Of a DNA stretch of 64,000 nt, positions 52,301-61,380 are shown in pieces. How positions within the stretch are numbered: the stretch's first letter is position 1; every line of letters begins with the position of its first letter. This DNA is from Nocardia sp. CY41 (GTDB lineage: Bacteria; Actinomycetota; Actinomycetes; Mycobacteriales; Mycobacteriaceae). The notes under the pieces are model-generated. The model saw only the letters and a list, made by a program, of their open reading frames with translations, was not told the origin of the DNA and did not search any database. Position numbers and translations under genes: made by a program. Location of the stretch: assembly GCF_009829325.1 (NCBI RefSeq), contig NZ_VUOS01000025.1, positions 1 to 64,000 on the forward strand, written 5' to 3'.

Positions 52301-52686
52301 CGCACCAGGAACTCGGCGGCACAGTGGAATCGGCCGTCGAAGAAGGCCGCGCCGTGCACCACGTGGGCGCCGGAGCGCAAAGCGGTGACCGTGTCGGCGT
52401 GCGCGGCGGTCAGGGCCGCGACATACCGGCCGGGATCGCTCGGATCGTCCGGGGGCCGGTCGATCTCGACCACAGCGCCGCCGAACCGCGTGCGGTAGTC
52501 GTCGAGCAGGCGTTGGCGGACGTCATCGGTTCCCGGCGCGGGCTCGTCTCCCGGTGCGGCGCTGCGGGGTTCGGCCGGGATGGTGCCGAGTTCGGCGTCG
52601 AGGGCGCGCAACAGCGCGAACTCGCAGTGCGCCGCGCGGACGAGATCGACGGTGGTGCAGACGACACGATCACCGAACACGAACAA
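49303..52686 (-). CDS. RecB-nuclease/UPF1-helicase-like protein with degenerate catalytic motifs
   Basis: 1127 residues from TTG 52686 (AGGAGG 7 nt upstream; a GTG at 52716 adds ten). The N-terminal half resembles TM0106-type RecB nucleases including CGRCRTC, but the DTKLARR segment is replaced by HGIAPTT. The C-terminal half is a DNA2/UPF1-like superfamily 1 helicase with intact Walker A GPPGTGKTA (about 749). Walker B reads VIADAGR instead of VIDEAGQ, the next motif GDPVA instead of GDPQQ, TPDRFRGRE instead of TVDKFQGQE, and HALCRA instead of VAVSRA. It is probably a pseudoenzyme or altered ATPase. Size and place match M. tuberculosis Rv1251c. Confidence 0.8.
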   Translation of the reverse strand: MFVFGDRVVCTTVDLVRAAHCEFALLRALDAELGTIPAEPRSAAPGDEPAPGTDDVRQRLLDDYRTRFGGAVVEIDRPPDDPSDPGRYVAALTAAHADTVTALRSGAHVVHGAAFFDGRFHCAAEFLVRAEHRVRYTVHGIAPTTADRVAAALELAACAEALDRSGALTAPLVRLHRGAESSARALSELLPLYRARRRRVERIVDEKLGELLPVQWGDPRYPACGRCRTCTDALSAARDLLLVAGMPSAARARLREAGVTTIDRLATTDAAVPGVPPRTVSALRRQAEIQLRRELSGTPTHTLLDAAALGALPAPSPDDLSLTIAGGGRAPLVVEVGGPDTVHLSLRGPSDSTDPRQAAAAERRVLEQVLDYLTQRRRISPDLHVYHYSAAVRTALLRCTGRHGVNEELVDELLGGGVLVDLYPIVRGALLVGESSYRLSGLRRLLPGPADTSDERDCRTVLRLRDWLLDRAAEQRVAPRTLPAESGHTAAIPGAAAPPPSSRPSSLEAALAEYAAAQGDRLHPAALTAAALGYHRRERQPLWWAHADRLSHPVDEWADAPGVLVADWGTVDTKWHRRPDRPAMRRYLTLNGRIGTGSSGAPGASALTPGTTVYTFYDQPMPAGMVTAPGLRATATATVLGCSVDAEFDDTVRLEESLPEGCEPYDELPSAIAPGLPEWDENAASAIELAAQQLLMTLPDTPRAAVFDILARRPPRLHGDARLPEVHGDYAAAITAALCALDHSYVAVQGPPGTGKTATAARVLERLITRNKWRIGVVAYESATVENLLDAVVRAGVLPELVAKKDAATVAPEWVVIDAARYPRFLDNAISGCVLGGGPADFADESTVPRVGLDLLVIADAGRFPLAETVSVAASARNLLLLGDPVATSARGVHPAPVGESVLGWLAEGRQTLPTERGYFLDRTWRMHPAVCAPVSRLYYDGRLRANETVTLARRLDGEQPGVDTVLVDHYGNATTSPAEAREVVRRVRALLGMSWTIGATTRRLHPHDIFVVAPYAAQVGRIRTLLARAKIEDVLVGTPDRFRGREAAVVLLSMTTSSPADAPYGMPSLLSRGVVHALCRAMWKAIVIRSPLLTEYLPATTDELADLGAFLRLTDASQPKQTPSPR

Positions 52687-52796
52687 ACGCGGCCCTCCTG
52701 TGTCTTCGCGGGACACCCGCTGCCGGCGTGCGCCGAATTACACACGGACCGCAACACTGTAGCTAGCGCGCCTGACCTCGGCATACCCTCCCCGGC

Positions 52797-54584
<1,788 letters not shown>

Positions 54585-54633
54585 TGACCAGGAGTTTACT
54601 GCCTCGTACTGGTCGTCCCGGCCACCGCCCCAA

Positions 54634-54639
54634 TACGGT
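54634..54639 (+). promoter_or_regulatory. -10 element of a leaderless promoter (nitrilase)
   Basis: TACGGT lies 7 nt before ATG 54647 with no ribosome site between. Inferred. Confidence 0.45.
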
Positions 54640-54646
54640 GAGACCT

Positions 54647-55501
54647 ATGCAACTGGACAACTCGCCCGCGCATCGGGATGCGACGCCGGATCGGCTGGAC
54701 GTGGCGGTCGTCCAGTTCGCCCCCTCGACCGACCCCGCGGCGAACCTCGCGACGGTGCGCGAGCACGTCCGCACGGCCCGCGAGCGCGGCGCGCGGGTGG
54801 TCGTCGCACCGGAATACTCGATGTTCGCCGTGACCCGGCTCGACGAGCGGGTCGTCGCCGTCGCCGAGCCGCTGACCGGCCCATTCGTCACCGGCCTCGG
54901 GGCGATCGCGCGCGAGTTCGGCGTGTTCCTGGTCGCCGGAACGGTGGAGCAGGTCGCTCCCGGCGGCGACCGCATCCGCAACACCCTGGTCGTGCTCGGT
55001 CCCGACGGGGCCCTCGTCACGCGCTATCGGAAGGTCCACCTCTACGACGCCTTCGGCCACCTCGAATCCGACGTGGTCGAGCCGGGTGTGATCGAAGCCC
55101 CCGCGACCTTCGCGGTCGGCGATGTGACATTCGGCATGCAGACCTGTTTCGATCTGCGCTTCCCGGAAGGTGTGCGCCGGGTCGCCGCGGCAGGCGCGCA
55201 CGTGCTGCTGCTGCCCGCCCAGTGGATCCCCGGCCCGGCCAAAGTCGACCAGTGGACCACGCTGGTGCGGGCGCGCGCCATCGAGAACACCGTCTACGTC
55301 GCCGCCGCCGATCAGGCCGCTCCCCGGGGCGCGGGCGCGTCGATGATCGTGGATCCGGCAGGCGCGGTGCTCGCCGACCTCGGCGACGAGCCGGGTGTGC
55401 TGACCGCCGGAATCGACCTGGCCTACCTGAGCAAGGTGCGCACCGCCAACCCGAGTCTCGCGTTACGTCGATTCTCGATCACCGAGCGCGGACCGGAGTA
55501 G
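54647..55501 (+). CDS. Carbon-nitrogen hydrolase (nitrilase superfamily amidase)
   Basis: 284 residues. Catalytic triad Glu56 (VVVAPEYSMF), Lys129 (YRKVHLYD) and Cys167 (MQTCFDLRFPE). The Nit/omega-amidase-type pattern hydrolyses amides such as omega-amides or deaminated glutathione in relatives; the substrate here is unknown. ATG 54647 is chosen over an upstream in-frame ATG at 54584, because a leaderless -10 fits it. It is followed 12 bp later by a phosphoribosyltransferase gene. Confidence 0.88.
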   Translation: MQLDNSPAHRDATPDRLDVAVVQFAPSTDPAANLATVREHVRTARERGARVVVAPEYSMFAVTRLDERVVAVAEPLTGPFVTGLGAIAREFGVFLVAGTVEQVAPGGDRIRNTLVVLGPDGALVTRYRKVHLYDAFGHLESDVVEPGVIEAPATFAVGDVTFGMQTCFDLRFPEGVRRVAAAGAHVLLLPAQWIPGPAKVDQWTTLVRARAIENTVYVAAADQAAPRGAGASMIVDPAGAVLADLGDEPGVLTAGIDLAYLSKVRTANPSLALRRFSITERGPE

Positions 55502-55513
55502 CGTTCGGAATCG

Positions 55514-56137
55514 ATGGTCTACACCGATCGGACCACGGCCGGTCACGCGCTGGGTGCGCATCTGGAACACCTACGCGCGGCGAACCCGCTGGTGCTCGGA
55601 CTGCCGCGCGGTGGAGTGCCGGTCGCCGCCGCGGTGCGCGAGGTGATCGGCGGTGACCTCGACATCCTCCTGGTCCGCAAACTGGGCGTGCCCTGGCAGC
55701 CGGAACTGGCGCTGGGCGCCGTCGGCGAGGACGGGGTTCGGGTGCTGAATCCGGATGTACTGGCGCACACCGGATTGACGCCGAAGAAGGTCGACTCGAT
55801 CGAGGCACGCGAGCGCGCCGAGCTGGAGCGGCGCAGGCAGGTGTTGCGCGGTTCGGCGCGGCCGATTCCGCTGGAAGGGCGCACCGTGGTGATCGTGGAC
55901 GACGGCATGGCGACCGGCGCCACGGTCGTGGTGGCCTGCCGGGTCGCGCGTCTGCACCGGCCCGCGCGCGTCGTCGTCGCCGTCCCGGTCTCCTCCACGG
56001 AGGCGATGCGCCGGGTCGCCGACGAGGCCGACGAGGCGGTCTGCCCGTGGGTGCCGCGCTCGCTCGGCGGCGTAGGCGGCGCGTACCGGGACTTCCACCA
56101 GTTGGAGGACGCCGAGGTGACCGCGCTGCTGTGCTGA
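55514..56137 (+). CDS. Phosphoribosyltransferase-fold protein
   Basis: 207 residues. PRPP-binding loop VVIVDDGMATGAT at 126-137, LGLPRGGVPVAAAV at 28-41 and DILLVRKLGVPWQPELALGAV. This matches the actinobacterial PRTase-fold proteins of unknown acceptor base, some fused to dienelactone-hydrolase-like domains elsewhere. The start is ATG 55514, 12 bp after the nitrilase stop, so they likely share an mRNA. Confidence 0.85.
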   Translation: MVYTDRTTAGHALGAHLEHLRAANPLVLGLPRGGVPVAAAVREVIGGDLDILLVRKLGVPWQPELALGAVGEDGVRVLNPDVLAHTGLTPKKVDSIEARERAELERRRQVLRGSARPIPLEGRTVVIVDDGMATGATVVVACRVARLHRPARVVVAVPVSSTEAMRRVADEADEAVCPWVPRSLGGVGGAYRDFHQLEDAEVTALLC

Positions 56138-56143
56138 CCGCGC

Positions 56144-56668
56144 TCAGATCTCGGTGATGCCCTTGCGGTGGCGCTGGGCCAGCTCGGCGTAGAAGCCCGG
56201 GTTGAGCTGCACCCACATCTGCGCCTGGGTGCCCTCGATCGGCCTTTTCACCTCGGCGGGAGAGCCGGCGGCGAGCACGCCGTCGGGAATCTCGGCCCCG
56301 GGCGGCACCAGCGAGTGGGCGGCGATCATGCTGCCCGCACCGATCTCGGCCAGGTCCAGCACCGTGGTCCCGTTGCCGACGATGGCCTCGGCGCCGACCG
56401 CCGCGCCGTGGAAGACCACGCTGTGCGCGATCGTCGCGCCGGGTCCGATCTCCATCGGCACGTCCGGTGGCACGTGCAGCACCGCGTTGTCCTGGATGTT
56501 GGCGCGTTCGCGGATGACGATCGGCGCGAGGTCCGTGCGTAGCACCGCGCCGTACCAGATCGAGGCGCCCGCCTCGACCCGGACGTCACCGATCAGGGTC
56601 GCGGTCGGCGCGACGAACGCTGTCGGATCGACCTGCGGCCGTTTGCCTTCGAATTCGTAAAGTGGCAC
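56144..56668 (-). CDS. Gamma-class carbonic anhydrase family protein
   Basis: 174 residues. Left-handed beta-helix hexapeptide repeats (IGDVRVEAGASIWYGAVLRT, VIRERANIQDNAVLHV, AIVGNGTTVLDLAEIGAG) with the metal-site histidines in DNAVLHV and TIAHSVVFHG. Trimers bind Zn or Fe and hydrate CO2, or act as acyltransferase-like scaffolds; activity is not certain. GTG 56668 is preceded by TACGGT with a 6-nt spacer (56675-56680), so the mRNA is probably leaderless. Convergent with the phosphoribosyltransferase gene. Confidence 0.88.
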   Translation of the reverse strand: MPLYEFEGKRPQVDPTAFVAPTATLIGDVRVEAGASIWYGAVLRTDLAPIVIRERANIQDNAVLHVPPDVPMEIGPGATIAHSVVFHGAAVGAEAIVGNGTTVLDLAEIGAGSMIAAHSLVPPGAEIPDGVLAAGSPAEVKRPIEGTQAQMWVQLNPGFYAELAQRHRKGITEI

Positions 56669-56769
56669 TCGTACACCGTAAACGGTGGTGTCGGGTCGTC
56701 GCCGGAGCGGCGTCGGGAACCGCCGAGCGGCTCGGCGCCGGTCTGGACCCGCAACGGGCGGCCGAGTGT

Positions 56770-57588
56770 TCAGCGCCCGGCGTAGGCGGTGGACGTGCGC
56801 GCGGCCGCGGTGACGAGCGGGCGGAGGTGGGCGGCGAAACGTTCCGCGGTCACCGCGACGATGTCGACATCCGCACCCGTACGCACCGCGTACCGGCCGT
56901 CGGCGGCCACGTCGATCCAGCACAGCACGCCGAACGGGCGTAGTTCACCCGCGCCGCGACGGGCGGAGACGACCATCTGCCCGATGCCTTCGCGCGGTTG
57001 CCGGAGCAGCTTGCGGATCCGGGATGGCGTGGACGGCCCGGCGACGGGAACGGTGACCAGGTTGCGGCTGTCCTCGCCGACTTGGGTCAGGGGAGCGGTC
57101 AGCCGCGGGACGGCGCCGGGAGTGTTCTCCGGAAGCATGGAAACGATACGCGCGCACAAGCTTTTGGAGCTGCCCGCGAACAATCGCACCTCGCCGCCGC
57201 GGTCGGGCGTCGCGCCGGGGCGTTGCGCCGCGACCACCGCGATGTTCCCGGCGGCGGCTCCGAGGATGCGCACCGGCCGCGCCGCGGGTTCCGGCCCGGT
57301 CTCGGTCATCGGTCGCGCTCCGCCGTCCTCGCGCGCAACGTCCCGCTGACCGAACACCTCGACGCGCAGGTCCGGCTGGGCGAGAACGCGCAGCGCCGCC
57401 TCCAGATCCGCGTCCAGGACCTGATCGCACCAGCGTTCGAGCGCCGGAAGCTGCGCGGCGCGTTCGCCGATGTCGCGGGCCGACAAGCGCACGGCGAGTG
57501 GGTAGGGGATGCGATCACCGTCGGTGCGTGACCAGGCCAGCGCGAACTGGTCCGGGGTCAGCGTCCAGTTCACTCGTACTCGGACCAT
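56770..57588 (-). CDS. ESX secretion-associated chaperone, EspG family
   Basis: 272 residues. VNWTLTPDQFALAWSRTDGD, then PYPLAVR, is the EspG N-terminal signature (F/WxLxPxxFxxLWxRxGxxxxPYPL). GEVRLFAGSSKSLCARIVSM, VPRLTAPLT and FGVLCWIDVAADGRYAVR follow. EspG proteins bind the tip of PE-PPE dimers in the cytosol before type VII secretion. Here it is the last gene of a small cluster and overlaps the 3' end of the PPE-like gene by 19 bp. No EccC or EsxAB genes are nearby. Confidence 0.82.
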   Translation of the reverse strand: MVRVRVNWTLTPDQFALAWSRTDGDRIPYPLAVRLSARDIGERAAQLPALERWCDQVLDADLEAALRVLAQPDLRVEVFGQRDVAREDGGARPMTETGPEPAARPVRILGAAAGNIAVVAAQRPGATPDRGGEVRLFAGSSKSLCARIVSMLPENTPGAVPRLTAPLTQVGEDSRNLVTVPVAGPSTPSRIRKLLRQPREGIGQMVVSARRGAGELRPFGVLCWIDVAADGRYAVRTGADVDIVAVTAERFAAHLRPLVTAAARTSTAYAGR

Positions 57589-58874
57589 TCCCCGAGCACG
57601 GGCGGCGTGGTCGGATCGAGCGATCCGATGAGTTCGCCGCCGTCGTCGGAGGGCTCGAGGAAGGTGGGCAGGTCGTCGAGGTCGAACTCGTCGTCCTCGT
57701 CGTCGATCGGCGCCAGGCGTGCGGTCGCCGCGTTCGCGGCCACGCTCGAACCCGCGCGCGGAGTGTCCATCGCGGCCACCGCACCGCCCATCAGGCCGCC
57801 CATCGCGCCCGCGCCGAGACCGGTGACAGCCGCGTCACCGCTGTCGTCGTTCTTGCGCCGCTCGTCCCGCTTGCGCTGCTCCTCGGGCGGAACCTGGGGT
57901 CCCGCGCCCGGCACGGCAGGCGCCGTCATCGGCTCGCTCGTCGCCGCGGGTGCGGTCGTCGGCCCCGGCGCGCCCGGGGTGGACGCGGTACGGAGGACGG
58001 ACGCGGCCGCCGTCGCCGGAAGCGCCGCCGCGGCGGCGGGCGCGACACGAGACGCGGTCGGCGCTGGTGCCTCGCCCGCGGTCACGGCACTGGTCGGTGC
58101 GGCAGCGGCCGCGGCGGATGTGGACGGAGCCTCCACGGTGGGTTCCGGATCGGCCTGCGGAACAGCGCCCCGCTGCTGCACCGGGTGGCTCGGCTCCGGC
58201 GAGGTTGTCCCGAACGATATGGGCTGCGCGGCAGGCGAGGGCTGGGCACCTCCGATGATCTTGCTCGACGGTGCGGCGCCGGGCGCCGCGGCGGTCGGCT
58301 GATCCGTCTCGTCGGGGAACGCGGGCACGTCGGTCCCGGTCTGCACGAACACACCGGCGTAGATGTCGTTCATCGCGCGCACGACGTCCTGGCGTGCGTG
58401 CTCACTCGCCTTCTGCCCCTCGACATTGCTGGTCGCCTGGGCCGGATCCAGCAGTGCTCCCGCCAGATCCGGTGCCTCGGCGGAAGGCTCGGTCACCGCG
58501 GCCCGCAACGCTTCCGCCGCGTCGCTCGCCCGCCCGAGGCGCTGCGAGACCACCGCGAACACGTCGGCCAGGTCCTGGCCGCCCTGTTCGAACACGCGCA
58601 CCACCGCGTCCGCGCTCTTGGCCGCGGAGCCGCGCCAGCCGTCGGCGATGGCCGCGCGAATCTCGGTGTGCGCCTGGAAGACCGCGTCGGCGAGGTGCGC
58701 CGCAGCGGCGCTCCACGCCTGCTGGCCGCCCGCGAGCACGGCCGGATCCAGCAGCTGCACCTTGGCGTGGATCTCACTGTGGGTGAGGTTGTCGAACACT
58801 TCGACGTTCGGCGCGTAAGCGGGATCGGTGCGCCGGTGGGTGGCCCGCTCGCCGGCGCGCGGCATCTCACGCAT
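57570..58874 (-). CDS. PPE/WXG-like ESX substrate, proline/alanine-rich
   Basis: 434 residues. The N-terminal helical hairpin (about 20-130) carries DGWRGSAAKSADAVVRVF, a W-x-G turn as in WXG100/PPE proteins. The middle (195-340) is Ala/Pro/Thr-rich and probably disordered. A Gly-rich stretch (GLGAGAMGGLMGGAVAAM) and an acidic end (DDEDDEFDLDDL) close the protein. A type VII secretion substrate or secretion-linked membrane partner is likely; the EspG gene directly follows. It overlaps the upstream small gene by 8 bp. Confidence 0.7.
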   Translation of the reverse strand: MREMPRAGERATHRRTDPAYAPNVEVFDNLTHSEIHAKVQLLDPAVLAGGQQAWSAAAAHLADAVFQAHTEIRAAIADGWRGSAAKSADAVVRVFEQGGQDLADVFAVVSQRLGRASDAAEALRAAVTEPSAEAPDLAGALLDPAQATSNVEGQKASEHARQDVVRAMNDIYAGVFVQTGTDVPAFPDETDQPTAAAPGAAPSSKIIGGAQPSPAAQPISFGTTSPEPSHPVQQRGAVPQADPEPTVEAPSTSAAAAAAPTSAVTAGEAPAPTASRVAPAAAAALPATAAASVLRTASTPGAPGPTTAPAATSEPMTAPAVPGAGPQVPPEEQRKRDERRKNDDSGDAAVTGLGAGAMGGLMGGAVAAMDTPRAGSSVAANAATARLAPIDDEDDEFDLDDLPTFLEPSDDGGELIGSLDPTTPPVLGEWSEYE

Positions 58875-59301
58875 GCGCGGCTCCCGTCACGTCGATCCGC
58901 TCCACTGCCAGCGCGAGGGCCTGGTCGGCCTGCTGGTAGGTGGCGGCCGCGGCGCGGAAGGTCTGGGCGAGTTCCCGTGCGGCGGCGGAATAGTCGCGCA
59001 ATCGCGTGATCGCGCCGTCGGCCTTGCGCTCGAAACCGGCGCGCAGCGCGTCGCCGGAGGCGAATCCGCCGAAGCCGGGCAGGGCGGTGGCGGCGCTCAG
59101 TACGCGGATCTGCTCGTCGACCCGATCGGCGAGCAATTCGTACTGGCGCGCGCAGCGTTCGTGCGCGCCGTCGGCGACCAGCAGGCTGTCGATCCACAGC
59201 GAGCCGTCGTCGACCGCCCGGTTCAGCGCGGCGATATCGATACCGGGTGCGGTGACTTCCGCGCGTGGCTCTCCGCCGAACTCGTTCTCCTGCGATGGCA
59301 T
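58867..59301 (-). CDS. Small helical ESX-associated protein (PE/WXG-like)
   Basis: 144 residues from ATG 59301 (GAAGGGGGA about 9 nt upstream). Mostly helical: IDIAALNRAVDDGSLWIDSL, CARQYELLADRVDEQIRVLS and LRDYSAAARELAQTFRAAAA. Size and place before a PPE-like gene suggest it plays the PE role in a PE-PPE-EspG set, though no PE motif (YxxxD/E) is evident at the C-terminus. The function call rests on context. Confidence 0.65.
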   Translation of the reverse strand: MPSQENEFGGEPRAEVTAPGIDIAALNRAVDDGSLWIDSLLVADGAHERCARQYELLADRVDEQIRVLSAATALPGFGGFASGDALRAGFERKADGAITRLRDYSAAARELAQTFRAAAATYQQADQALALAVERIDVTGAAHA

Positions 59302-59335
59302 CTGCGCCGTCCCCCTTCCTCGTCCGAAGAGCGGT

Positions 59336-60052
59336 TCACGGATGTCGTGCCAACCCCACGACGACACCCTGCGTCCAATCCGCGATGTCGGCAGTGACCC
59401 GCGCGTGCACCGGCTCGTGCAACAGGTCGTGCCCTGCGTCGATGTACTCCCGTAAATCTACCGATTCGTGGCGGCTAGTCCAGACCCTGACGGCATCGAT
59501 CGGCGCTCGCCGATCGTCCACGCCGTGCACCGCGAGGATCGGAAGTTCGCGTGGCAGTGGCGTTCCCGGCGCGCCGGGCGCGCCGCCGCCGAGCGCGCGT
59601 TTCGGGACGCCCGACAGCACCAGGCCCGCGAGCGCGTGGTCGGGCAGGGCCGGTCGCAGCGGGATGTCTCGTTCCGCGGTCGCCGGATGCGGTGTCCGGC
59701 CGGTCGTTTCCGGCACCGCCGCGCCGAGCATGCCCAGCGCGGTCACCGCGCCCAGCGAGTGACCGAGCAGGATCAGCGGCCGGTCGCCGTGCGCCAGTTC
59801 GACGAGCCGCACGGCGTCTGCCACCAGCTCGGCCAGCGTGCCGGGCCGTTCCGGATCGCCCTCGCTCAAGCCGTGCCCGAAGGTGTCCAACGCCCACACC
59901 TGCGCCCCGGCGGGTCCCAAGGCGCGCGCGAATCGGTGGTAGTGCCCGCTGTGCTGCCCGATTCCGGGCAGCAGAACGAGGGTGTAGCGCGGATTCTCGA
60001 TCGGCCACCGCCGATAATGCATCCGGCCGCGCGCGCCGTCGAAAAAAGGCAT
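59336..60052 (-). CDS. Alpha/beta hydrolase, monoacylglycerol-lipase/serine aminopeptidase type
   Basis: 238 residues. LVLLPGIGQHSGHYHRFARA, WALDTFGHGLSEGDPERPG, the nucleophile elbow GHSLG (Ser99) and ILAVHGVDDRRAPIDAVRVW, with the late Asp and a GHDLLHEP His, match the Hydrolase_4 family acting on lipids or esters. It lies 34 bp upstream of the ESX-like genes on the same strand, so it may be cotranscribed. No signal peptide. Confidence 0.85.
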   Translation of the reverse strand: MPFFDGARGRMHYRRWPIENPRYTLVLLPGIGQHSGHYHRFARALGPAGAQVWALDTFGHGLSEGDPERPGTLAELVADAVRLVELAHGDRPLILLGHSLGAVTALGMLGAAVPETTGRTPHPATAERDIPLRPALPDHALAGLVLSGVPKRALGGGAPGAPGTPLPRELPILAVHGVDDRRAPIDAVRVWTSRHESVDLREYIDAGHDLLHEPVHARVTADIADWTQGVVVGLARHP

Positions 60053-60151
60053 TCACCGATAGTGCCAAAGATCCCGTCATGGATGGGACCGCACGATTGC
60101 GCGCCGAAAACGGCTAAGATCCGCGGCGACTCACCCCTACCCGAGCCCGAG

Positions 60152-61072
60152 GTGCCCGCGTTGAGAATCCTCCGCCGTCCAGGCGCCTTCCTGGTGTCCG
60201 CAGCGGCGCTCACCTGCACCGCAGTACTCGCGCCGGTCGCCAAGGCCGCGCCGCCGGTCGCCGCCTGTGACCCCGCGGCGGCGGTCACGGCCGTCGCGGC
60301 GCCGGTACCGGTGCTCGACTGGGCGGAGAATCTGGGCTACGACGCTCAGGGCAATCTGTGGGTCTCGCGGCTCTACCGCAACGAGGTCCAGCGCTACGAC
60401 GCCGCGGGCACGCTGACCGCGACTGTCCCGGTGGAGTTCCCTGGCGCGGTCCGGCTCGGTCCCGACGGGTTGCTGTACGTCGTCTACGGCGACGCGCCGG
60501 TCAGCGTCGTCCGGCCCGGTGGCGTGATCCGGTTCGATCCGGCGGCGGCCGTGCCGACACCGGAGGTCTACGTCTCCGGGTTCACGATGCCCAACGGCGC
60601 GGCGTTCGACCGGGACGGAAACCTGTACGTCGCGACCTTGTCCGGCGTGGTCAAGGTCCGCCCCGACGCCTCCGTCGACGCCGCCTGGGGCGCACCGCTG
60701 GCCGGACTGGCCGCCAACGGCGCGGTCGTGCACGACGGCGCGCTGTACATCACCGCTAACGGAGGCCCGCTCGGCCGGATCGTCCGTATCCCACTCGACG
60801 ACCCCGCGGCCCGCGCCACCGTCGCTGATGTGGCCGGGCGACTGCCCGGCCTGCCGGATTTCGCCGACGATCTGCTCGTCGACCCGAGCGGCATCCTGTA
60901 CGTCACCACCCTCACCGGCCAGCTGGTCCGGGTCGATCCCACCACCGGCGCAGGCTGCGCCGTTCTCGCGGGCCAGCCGCTCACCGCGGTGGCCGCCGCA
61001 CCCGGCCGCCCGGACGAATTGATCGCGAGCACGGAGTCCGGCGCTCTCCTCCGGATCCGCCTGGCCCGCTGA
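60152..61072 (+). CDS. Secreted SMP-30/NHL-type beta-propeller protein
   Basis: 306 residues from GTG 60152 (TTG 60161 with GAGGTG upstream is an alternative). A signal peptide (about 1-33, ending near AKAAPPVAA) is followed by repeated blades: LGYDAQGNLWVSRLYRNEVQ, VRLGPDGLLYVVYGD, NGAAFDRDGNLYVATLSG and LLVDPSGILYVTTLTGQLVR. These match the SMP-30/gluconolactonase-like six-bladed propeller. Exported, enzymatic role unproven. Divergent from the lipase-like gene by 99 bp. Confidence 0.82.
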   Translation: MPALRILRRPGAFLVSAAALTCTAVLAPVAKAAPPVAACDPAAAVTAVAAPVPVLDWAENLGYDAQGNLWVSRLYRNEVQRYDAAGTLTATVPVEFPGAVRLGPDGLLYVVYGDAPVSVVRPGGVIRFDPAAAVPTPEVYVSGFTMPNGAAFDRDGNLYVATLSGVVKVRPDASVDAAWGAPLAGLAANGAVVHDGALYITANGGPLGRIVRIPLDDPAARATVADVAGRLPGLPDFADDLLVDPSGILYVTTLTGQLVRVDPTTGAGCAVLAGQPLTAVAAAPGRPDELIASTESGALLRIRLAR

Positions 61073-61380
61073 GTCGGAGGGACGGGTGCGCACGTGCGGC
61101 CCGGCGCCGACTCGAAGTCGGGGATCGCGTGGCGTCGGCTACGACTTCGCACTAAGCATCACCGTCGCCGACCGGGCCGACGGCTCCGTCGCTCGCACCG
61201 CTGTGCCGATGAGCGGTGGCGGCCGCGCGCACACCCTCGCCTTCGCTGCGGCAGAAGGCCGGGTCCGCGGCGGCAGTTCGTCTGGCGGTGTGTGCGGATG
61301 CCAGGACTCCCCGGTCGGCTCCGGCCTCGCACAGCTGTAGCTCTCCCCGCGGGCGACAGTGACGACTCGGATCGCTCGAG
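61073..61380. other. 308-bp region between the propeller gene and the WYL regulator, nothing recognised
   Basis: No terminator, dyad or family match was seen. A plus-strand frame at 61086-61340 lacks a ribosome site and is rich in Gly/Ser/Arg, typical of a GC-driven false open frame. Confidence 0.4.

Noticed and set aside
61086..61340. Possible 84-aa gene in the gap before the WYL regulator
   Set aside because: No ribosome site, composition typical of random GC-rich frames.
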